A program made the translations under genes and the position numbers. From Clostridiales bacterium (GTDB taxonomy: Bacteria; Bacillota; Clostridia; Oscillospirales; CAG-382), in contig QAKH01000106.1 of assembly GCA_003343885.1 (NCBI GenBank), positions 1 to 5,086 on the forward strand: a stretch of 5,086 nt of DNA, in the 5' to 3' direction. Positions 1 through 5,086 of the stretch are shown here, piece after piece; positions within the stretch are counted from its first letter, which is position 1, and every line of letters begins with the position of its first letter. The notes under the pieces are model-generated. The model made no database searches. It saw only the letters and a list, made by a program, of their open reading frames with translations, and had not been told where the DNA came from.

Positions 1-882
1 GGATATATGGGCGCAAGTCCGGGCGTGATGAAATTGTGCAGTGACAATAGCATATCACTTACATTCCTATCTCCTCATGGCAGATTTATCAGCAGGGTAC
101 AGAGCGCAACGAAAGGGAATGTACTGTTACGCAAGAGACAATATCAATTGTCGGATGATGAATCCTGGTCATTACATGTGGCACGACTGATGATTGGTGG
201 TAAGATTCAAAACTATCGTAATATATTAAAGAGATATATTCGTGATTATGGAGAGAATGAAAACATTAATCGGGCGGTACAAGTGTTGGAACATGCCAAG
301 CGTGAAGCTTTGGCGACCCAAGATAAGACGACCCTAATAGGGTATGAAGGCATGGCTTCAAATGCCTATTTTGAAGTGTTGCCTGTTTTGATACTTAATC
401 AGAAGGCTGATTTCCCGTTTCATGGCCGGAATCGCCGTCCTCCTAAAGATGCAGTGAATGCCATGTTGTCTTTTGCTTATACTTTGATTGCTAATGATAC
501 ATCTGCCGCACTCGAAACAGTTGGCCTTGATCCATACGTAGGATTTCTCCATACACTTCGTCCGGGACGTACATCCTTAGCATTGGATATGATGGAAGAA
601 TTGCGAGCCTATCTTGGTGATCGTTTTGTCTTGTCGTTGATTAATAAAAGACAGATAACATCCAAGGATTTTTTGTTTCAAGGTGATAATGGGGTTGTTA
701 TGACGGATAAAGGGAAAAAGACATTTATTTCCGCATGGCAGGCAAGGAAAAGGGAGGTGATAATCCATCCTTATCTTAATGAAAAAATAGAGATAGGGCT
801 TCTGCCTTATGTACAGGCCATGTTGATGGCAAGATATATCAGGCAAGATATTGATAATTATCCGGTATTTCTAATAAAATGA
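1..882 (+). CDS. cas1: CRISPR-associated endonuclease/integrase Cas1, type I-C, 5'-truncated by window edge
   Basis: Cas1 is the catalytic subunit of the Cas1-Cas2 spacer integrase. The frame is open from base 1 and reads GYMGASPGVMKLC, matching the internal GYTGASP-type segment of I-C Cas1. The Met codon at base 7 is therefore internal, and roughly the first 50 residues (N-terminal beta domain) lie outside the window; 293 residues are visible against about 340 usual. Counting from the Met at base 7, the three metal ligands of the family are all recognisable: Glu114 in GYEGMASNAYF (codon 346-348), His182 in GLDPYVGFLH, and Asp194 in SLALDMMEELR. The GNVLLRKRQY segment and the C-terminal NYPVFLIK end are also typical of I-C Cas1. 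No frameshift or lost catalytic residue is seen, so the visible part looks functional. It stops at 880-882, 9 bases before cas2, so the two are very probably co-transcribed. The family call is secure; activity is inferred. Confidence 0.97.
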   Translation, partial: GYMGASPGVMKLCSDNSISLTFLSPHGRFISRVQSATKGNVLLRKRQYQLSDDESWSLHVARLMIGGKIQNYRNILKRYIRDYGENENINRAVQVLEHAKREALATQDKTTLIGYEGMASNAYFEVLPVLILNQKADFPFHGRNRRPPKDAVNAMLSFAYTLIANDTSAALETVGLDPYVGFLHTLRPGRTSLALDMMEELRAYLGDRFVLSLINKRQITSKDFLFQGDNGVVMTDKGKKTFISAWQARKREVIIHPYLNEKIEIGLLPYVQAMLMARYIRQDIDNYPVFLIK

Positions 883-891
883 TTTACGATT

Positions 892-1182
892 ATGCATATT
901 CTTGTGACTTATGATGTGGATACTACGAGCAAAGAAGGAGCTCGCCGCCTACGACATGTGGCTAAGGCTTGCATAGATTATGGCCAAAGGGTACAGAATT
1001 CTGTCTTTGAGTGTGAGGTGACAGAAGCACAATATTGTCTCTTGATTGAACGAATCAAGCGTATTATTGATATGTCTCTTGATAGCGTTAGATTTTATAT
1101 TCTCAATAAAAACGAGAATAAAAGGGTAAAAGTGATAGGTGTTGAAACTGCTTACAAAGTTAATAATGCTCTTATCATATAA
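892..1182 (+). CDS. cas2: CRISPR-associated protein Cas2, type I-C
   Basis: Small 96-residue protein of the usual Cas2 length. Cas2 forms the dimer that bridges two Cas1 dimers and holds the pre-spacer during integration. It opens with MHILVTYDVDT, the first beta strand, with the conserved acidic positions Asp8 and Asp10. It continues with GARRLRHVAKACIDYGQRVQNSVFEC, a stretch highly characteristic of I-C Cas2, then the SVRFYILN strand and a C terminus ending NALII, like the PLII end of relatives. The ATG at 892 is chosen because the conserved strand starts immediately after it. No good Shine-Dalgarno sequence precedes it; the 9-base gap after cas1 (ATTTACGAT) is AT-rich, as often seen in Bacteroidota. 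It is the last cas gene before the leader, and I see no convincing terminator between it and the array, so some read-through into the array is possible. Complete and apparently intact. Confidence 0.97.
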   Translation: MHILVTYDVDTTSKEGARRLRHVAKACIDYGQRVQNSVFECEVTEAQYCLLIERIKRIIDMSLDSVRFYILNKNENKRVKVIGVETAYKVNNALII

Positions 1183-1186
1183 TTTA

Positions 1187-1303
1187 TGCGAATGTGGAGT
1201 ATTACGAAAAAAGTAGTATTTTCGCACCCCTTAATAATTAGCAGATTAACCCGTCTATAAGGCGATTGCAGCCATTAAGCTGAAATAAAAATGAGAATTC
1301 GCA
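1187..1303. repeat. Leader motif TTCGCA in direct and inverted copies
   Basis: TGCGAAT occurs at 1187-1193, just after cas2, and its exact reverse complement ATTCGCA at 1297-1303. A third, shorter copy TTCGCA lies at 1221-1226 and runs on into CCCC. The outer pair is over 100 bases apart, too far for a normal RNA terminator. Such a spaced inverted pair could bind a dimeric protein or be a leader element recognised in spacer integration, but this is inference; short motifs also recur by chance. Confidence 0.35.
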
Positions 1304-1322
1304 TATTAATAGGTCTAATTTA

Positions 1323-1349
1323 TTGACTTATAATATGTAACTTTATACA
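1323..1349 (+). promoter_or_regulatory. Candidate pre-crRNA promoter elements next to repeat 1
   Basis: Several overlapping promoter-like strings lie here. A perfect TATAAT is at 1329-1334, with a weak TTAATA 17 bases upstream (1306-1311). TTGACT at 1323-1328 pairs with TATACA at 1344-1349, but the 15-base spacing is short. TAACTTTA at 1338-1345 resembles the Bacteroidota -7 element TAnnTTTG except in the last base, but no TTTG-like -33 element sits at the proper distance. A promoter is expected here because the array needs one and this block lies directly before repeat 1; which string is used is not decided by the sequence. Confidence 0.4.
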
Positions 1350-1351
1350 GG

Positions 1352-1383
1352 GTCGCACCCCGTGTGGGTGCGTGGATTGAAAC
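1352..1383 (+). repeat. First (leader-proximal) CRISPR repeat; representative of the consensus unit
   Basis: In this 32-base unit, bases 3-9 (CGCACCC) pair perfectly with bases 15-21 (GGGTGCG) around the 5-base loop CGTGT. Bases 22-32 (TGGATTGAAAC) are unpaired. The I-C nuclease Cas5d is known to cut at the 3' base of this stem and leave an 11-nt 5' handle, which is exactly the length that follows the stem here. The first spacer (1384-1419) should be the most recent acquisition and the leader edge at 1351/1352 the integration point. Confidence 0.95.
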
Positions 1384-2120
1384 AAGCCGGTTGTCGAGAA
1401 ATTGTATGCGAACGTAAAAGTCGCACCCCGTGTGGGTGCGTGGATTGAAACCGAGTGGGTGGATTCCCATTATTACGCCGGGGAGAGTCGCACCCCGTGT
1501 GGGTGCGTGGATTGAAACAGCCAATTGATCATGATGAAGAGTGATGTGTTGGATGTCGCACCCCGTGTGGGTGCGTGGATTGAAACGATGATGCAGCGTT
1601 AAAAGAGTATTACGACAAGGTCGCACCCCGTGTGGGTGCGTGGATTGAAACAATTGCACGACAAAGGATAAAATAAAAATAAGCAGCAAGTCGCACCCCG
1701 TGTGGGTGCGTGGATTGAAACAATGCGTCCCGTGTTGTTATTTCCTCGTTGGTACGTCGCACCCCGTGTGGGTGCGTGGATTGAAACCCGTTACCCGGTC
1801 GTTTCTATTGTGCCGAATGAGTGTCGCACCCCGTGTGGGTGCGTGGATTGAAACCGCCCTGCCAAACGCAAAGTCCAACCACGGTAAGTCGCACCCCGTG
1901 TGGGTGCGTGGATTGAAACTGATTTGCTTTGTTGCGTTATTGATAACCGGGAACCGTCGCACCCCGTGTGGGTGCGTGGATTGAAACCCGACAGATTGAG
2001 GATTTGCAACACCAATTACAGTCGCACCCCGTGTGGGTGCGTGGATTGAAACATTGCTGATTGCACGGTTGAGGAAGCGAAAGAAAGCGTCGCACCCCGT
2101 GTGGGTGCGTGGATTGAAAC

Positions 2121-2153
2121 TCTAATATCCAATCCATCAAATAAAACCCAAAC
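2121..2153 (+). repeat. Spacer 12, duplicate of spacer 16 (33 nt)
   Basis: This spacer starts TCTAATATCC and ends CCCAAAC. All 33 bases recur at 2385-2417. The reverse strand reads without a stop as VWVLFDGLDIR, so the source may be a coding region on that strand. It is separated from its twin by spacers 13-15, which are unrelated. Confidence 0.97.
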
Positions 2154-2384
2154 GTCGCACCCCGTGTGGGTGCGTGGATTGAAACCCGGATGGACGATTT
2201 GGAAAAATGGACTACAAAGTCGCACCCCGTGTGGGTGCGTGGATTGAAACCGTTATCAAAAGCCTACAACGTCCCCGTTTGATACGTCGCACCCCGTGTG
2301 GGTGCGTGGATTGAAACCGGACGGCGACAAACAGCCGGATTTGCGAAACCCGGTCGCACCCCGTGTGGGTGCGTGGATTGAAAC

Positions 2385-2418
2385 TCTAATATCCAATCCA
2401 TCAAATAAAACCCAAACC
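2385..2418 (+). repeat. Spacer 16, duplicate of spacer 12 with one extra 3' C (34 nt)
   Basis: Identical to spacer 12 from its first base, then one more C before the next repeat. The shared end is the leader-side end, which in type I systems is the PAM-defined end. Lying farther from the leader, this copy should be the older one if both were acquired independently. Confidence 0.97.
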
Positions 2419-4109
2419 GTCGCACCCCGTGTGGGTGCGTGGATTGAAACCTTTGTTACAATCAAGACGAATTGCCCGCAGGGATGTCGCACCCCGTGTG
2501 GGTGCGTGGATTGAAACCTTTTTCCGGGCAACCTCATACGCCGTATAATCGTCGCACCCCGTGTGGGTGCGTGGATTGAAACAGATAATCCAAATAATTA
2601 CGCAATTCGGTTAAAGTCGCACCCCGTGTGGGTGCGTGGATTGAAACAATCGGCAACCAATAAAAGTACGGTTCCGGGTAGTCGCACCCCGTGTGGGTGC
2701 GTGGATTGAAACCTTAAAATATGCCGGGTATTCTTTCAACGTGTCTAAGTCGCACCCCGTGTGGGTGCGTGGATTGAAACCTCTTTCCGCACACCAACCA
2801 TAACTATATACGGGTGTCGCACCCCGTGTGGGTGCGTGGATTGAAACAAATGGTGGTACGATTACAACGCCGGATTAGTTGGTCGCACCCCGTGTGGGTG
2901 CGTGGATTGAAACATAACAGAACGGTTTGGGTGTTTTTCCGCAACGCCGTCGCACCCCGTGTGGGTGCGTGGATTGAAACATTGAATAAGATTTATTTAA
3001 ACAACATGACGAAAGTCGCACCCCGTGTGGGTGCGTGGATTGAAACAACGCCGATTACTTTGCAAAGATATTGGGAGCGGTCGCACCCCGTGTGGGTGCG
3101 TGGATTGAAACATTTGACAAAAATACATTGTTGGAAGATAAATTGTGTCGCACCCCGTGTGGGTGCGTGGATTGAAACTTTATTGATATAGTCAAAGCAA
3201 CCGGAACCGCATTAGTCGCACCCCGTGTGGGTGCGTGGATTGAAACCGGTATTGGTTGAAAATGGCATTATTGAACTGAGTCGCACCCCGTGTGGGTGCG
3301 TGGATTGAAACCCGGTTGATGATTGTTATTTGCCTTATATGAGCGACAAGTCGCACCCCGTGTGGGTGCGTGGATTGAAACGTCCCGGCGGGTTGGGTTA
3401 TGACCTTAAAAAAGGTCGCACCCCGTGTGGGTGCGTGGATTGAAACCCCCAAAAGTACCTTAATGCCTACAATACCGACGGCGTCGCACCCCGTGTGGGT
3501 GCGTGGATTGAAACTTGTTTTTTGGGCGGTACGAATTGGGAACAAGAGTCGCACCCCGTGTGGGTGCGTGGATTGAAACTGATAAAATGGATTGCCGACA
3601 AAGGTATTGACGAAGTCGCACCCCGTGTGGGTGCGTGGATTGAAACACTCCGGTACGCTCCGTTTTAAGCCCTGCAACCTGTCGCACCCCGTGTGGGTGC
3701 GTGGATTGAAACTTAAAAAACAGCAAATGCCAACGTATGTTGCAGTCGCACCCCGTGTGGGTGCGTGGATTGAAACCCGGATAAATTATAAAAGCTATGA
3801 TTAAAAGAAAGTCGCACCCCGTGTGGGTGCGTGGATTGAAACACGACAAAAGACGGCAGAGAGATTCCGGAACGTACGTCGCACCCCGTGTGGGTGCGTG
3901 GATTGAAACTTCTTCGTCGTTTGTCTTTCTCATTCGTTGAATCAGTCGCACCCCGTGTGGGTGCGTGGATTGAAACCAGTTGGAGACTGATAAACGTATT
4001 ATCTTGGATAGTCGCACCCCGTGTGGGTGCGTGGATTGAAACTTCACCCGTTTCTGGAAAGCATACTGGCTTGCGTCGTCGCACCCCGTGTGGGTGCGTG
4101 GATTGAAAC

Positions 4110-4145
4110 AAATTCATAGTTATGATTTACTAAACTCATAACTAT
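4110..4145 (+). repeat. Spacer 42, strongly self-complementary
   Basis: Bases 4115-4125 (CATAGTTATGA) are the exact reverse complement of 4136-4146 (TCATAACTATG), around a 10-base loop. The last pair uses the first G of the next repeat. Most of this 36-base spacer can therefore fold into one hairpin in the crRNA. The source was probably a palindromic non-coding site such as a phage or plasmid terminator or operator (inference). Confidence 0.9.
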
Positions 4146-4244
4146 GTCGCACCCCGTGTGGGTGCGTGGATTGAAACCCCGGACTGCACGGGACAATCCA
4201 AGGACCTGTTGAGTCGCACCCCGTGTGGGTGCGTGGATTGAAAC

Positions 4245-4283
4245 AATCACGTTTGGCAAGGCTTTTAATTCCTCAACCGTGAT
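4245..4283 (+). repeat. Spacer 44, longest spacer (39 nt)
   Basis: At 39 bases this is the longest spacer in the array. Its ends also carry a short inverted repeat, ATCACG near the 5' end and CGTGAT at the 3' end. The flanking repeats are intact, so the length reflects what was captured and not a damaged repeat. Confidence 0.9.
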
Positions 4284-5012
4284 GTCGCACCCCGTGTGGG
4301 TGCGTGGATTGAAACTCGGATGATAAATTTAGCGACTACGAAATGGACGTCGCACCCCGTGTGGGTGCGTGGATTGAAACGTCAACTACACGAGACAGCT
4401 TGATTGTCGTAAGTCGCACCCCGTGTGGGTGCGTGGATTGAAACTATTAATGACGATAGTGAAAGCTCCCCTGATCCAGTCGCACCCCGTGTGGGTGCGT
4501 GGATTGAAACACAAGGCCATAAACGGCTCAGAGACCCTCATGGAGGTCGCACCCCGTGTGGGTGCGTGGATTGAAACTCTGAATGGTTCGGCCCGGACGC
4601 CGAGAAAAAGAGTCGCACCCCGTGTGGGTGCGTGGATTGAAACTGCACAATATGCCATAAGAGATCTATATGCAGTAGTCGCACCCCGTGTGGGTGCGTG
4701 GATTGAAACTTTCGGATGTTCGGTCGCTAAGTTTCCTTATATACAAGTCGCACCCCGTGTGGGTGCGTGGATTGAAACGGTATGTCGCTCAAGCAGATTG
4801 AGCCGTATAAATGTCGCACCCCGTGTGGGTGCGTGGATTGAAACTCCCCAAAGATATCGATCGGCAAGGTGACGACCGGGTCGCACCCCGTGTGGGTGCG
4901 TGGATTGAAACGGGATCGAATATACAAAATGGTTGACTCAAGTGGTCGCACCCCGTGTGGGTGCGTGGATTGAAACAATTGAGCCGGTAATCCGTTAGCC
5001 CCGTTGTTGCCG

Positions 5013-5046
5013 GTCGCACCCCGTGTGGGTGCGACTGGATTGAAAC
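5013..5046 (+). repeat. Terminal variant CRISPR repeat (34 nt, AC insertion)
   Basis: This is the only repeat that differs from the rest. It has the two extra bases AC at 5034-5035, between the 3' stem arm and the 11-base handle TGGATTGAAAC. The insertion pairs with the first two repeat bases (GT), so the stem grows from 7 to 9 perfect base pairs: 5013-5021 with 5027-5035, loop CGTGT. Divergence of the last repeat is usual for the old, leader-distal end of an array and supports the orientation given here. Confidence 0.96.
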
Positions 5047-5086
5047 ATTTGTAAAGCGCAAGCTTTTTCATAAAAGATATACTTAC
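5047..5086 (+). other. Array trailer
   Basis: These 40 bases follow the last repeat up to the window edge. They exceed the longest spacer seen (39) without reaching another repeat, and the preceding repeat is the diverged one, so the array very probably ends at 5046. Nothing coding can be supported here. A further, unusually long spacer beyond the edge cannot be fully excluded. Confidence 0.75.
5053..5068 (+). terminator. Weak terminator-like hairpin after the array
   Basis: AAAGC (5053-5057) pairs with GCTTT (5062-5066) around a GCAA tetraloop, a stable GNRA-type loop, and the 3' arm runs into a stretch of five Ts (5064-5068). The place, 6 bases after the last repeat, fits an end for pre-crRNA transcription. 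The stem is only 5 bp with two G-C pairs, so it is weak by itself; the 9-bp hairpin in the preceding repeat might assist. Tentative. Confidence 0.35.

Larger units (their letters stand above)
1183..1351 (+). promoter_or_regulatory. CRISPR leader between cas2 and the first repeat
   Basis: This 169-base, AT-rich, non-coding stretch joins the cas2 stop codon to the first repeat. Its place beside cas1-cas2, together with the diverged repeat at the opposite end of the array, identifies it as the leader: the site where new spacers enter and where pre-crRNA transcription should start. I see no open frame of note on either strand that belongs to it. It holds copies of TTCGCA in both orientations, a 9-base match to the repeat (1222-1230), an EcoRI-like GAATTC (1295-1300) and an A/T-rich block next to the array with promoter-like elements. 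Which bases guide integration cannot be told from one sequence. Confidence 0.9.
1352..5046 (+). CRISPR. Type I-C CRISPR array, 56 repeats and 55 spacers
   Basis: A 32-base repeat recurs with 32-39 base unique spacers. Repeat starts: 1352, 1420, 1487, 1555, 1620, 1690, 1756, 1823, 1888, 1956, 2021, 2089, 2154, 2219, 2286, 2353, 2419, 2486, 2551, 2616, 2681, 2749, 2816, 2882, 2949, 3015, 3080, 3147, 3215, 3280, 3350, 3415, 3483, 3548, 3615, 3681, 3745, 3811, 3878, 3945, 4011, 4078, 4146, 4213, 4284, 4349, 4413, 4479, 4546, 4612, 4678, 4747, 4813, 4880, 4945, 5013. Each spacer fills the gap to the next start. Spacer lengths: 32 (2), 33 (14), 34 (11), 35 (15), 36 (9), 37 (1), 38 (2), 39 (1); mean about 34.6. 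By reading, repeats 1-55 are identical and only the last differs. Direction is + : leader at the left, diverged repeat at the right, repeat ending ATTGAAAC. All spacers differ except 12 and 16. Many keep an 11-codon open frame, as expected if taken from phage or plasmid genes. I noticed no spacer matching cas1, cas2 or the leader, but this was not an exhaustive comparison. Confidence 0.99.

Noticed and set aside
7..9. ATG at base 7 as the start of cas1
   Set aside because: The frame stays open to base 1, and the residues around it match an internal conserved segment of I-C Cas1, so the true start is upstream of the window.
358..1227. Minus-strand open frames opposite cas1 and cas2 (358-552, 577-846, 949-1227)
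   Set aside because: They lie antisense to well-recognised conserved genes, are short, and show no recognisable family or start signal.
1183..1230. Hairpin TGCGAA...TTCGCA after cas2 as a terminator
   Set aside because: The stem is only 6 bp with a loop of 28 bases and no T-run follows, so it does not look like an intrinsic terminator.
1452..1486. Spacer 2 contains GTGGGTGGATT, resembling the repeat with four bases missing
   Set aside because: The rest of the spacer does not resemble the repeat and both flanking repeats are complete, so this is more likely chance than a decayed repeat.
2781..4145. Shared 9-mer CATAACTAT in spacers 22 and 42, and ATTGAGCCG in spacers 52 and 55
   Set aside because: Short matches among 55 spacers are expected by chance and the flanks do not agree.
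1315..5071. Long open frames on both strands through the array, with recurring WVRGLK, VGAWIET, THTGCD and HAPTRGAT peptides
   Set aside because: They are translations of the CRISPR repeat in different frames. The repeat contains no stop in several frames, so open frames arise by chance through the spacers. No gene is supported.
5030..5071. Minus-strand ATG at 5071 reading MKKLALYKC as the start of a secreted protein
   Set aside because: The frame runs straight into the CRISPR repeat and spacers; it lacks a hydrophobic signal segment and is best explained by chance.
1..5086. An undescribed defence gene or accessory system
   Set aside because: Every stretch of the window is accounted for by cas1, cas2, leader, array or trailer. 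No additional gene, RNA gene or mobile element could be supported.

Overview
The window holds the adaptation end of a type I-C CRISPR-Cas locus: the 3' part of cas1, a complete cas2, an AT-rich leader, and one long CRISPR array that runs almost to the right edge. All parts point the same way (+ strand). The Cas1 and Cas2 sequences and the repeat (palindromic CGCACCC/GGGTGCG stem, 11-nt 3' end TGGATTGAAAC) all fit subtype I-C. The moderately AT-rich genes, the lack of a clear Shine-Dalgarno sequence before cas2 and the style of the proteins suggest a Bacteroidota host (Bacteroidales-like). That assignment is inference, not proof.

Layout: 1-882 is cas1, cut at its 5' end by the window edge. 892-1182 is cas2. 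1183-1351 is the leader. 1352-5046 is the array, with 56 repeats and 55 spacers that I delimited one by one. 5047-5086 is the trailer, with a small terminator-like hairpin. The effector genes of a I-C system (cas3, cas5d, cas8c, cas7, cas4) are not in the window; if present they would be expected upstream of cas1.

How it works together: Cas1 and Cas2 form the integrase that inserts new spacers at the junction of leader and first repeat (about 1351/1352), so spacers near 1384 are youngest and those near 5012 oldest. A promoter in the leader should drive one long pre-crRNA. In I-C systems Cas5d cuts this at the base of each repeat hairpin, leaving the 11-nt 5' handle.

I found no undescribed system; this is a well-known class of locus. 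The details worth a second look are: (i) the last repeat carries a 2-nt insertion exactly at the expected Cas5d cut site, which lengthens its hairpin from 7 to 9 bp; (ii) two spacers are the same sequence with a shared 5' end but 33 versus 34 nt long; (iii) one spacer is an almost complete 11-bp hairpin; (iv) the leader contains a 9-nt piece of the repeat and inverted copies of a 7-mer.
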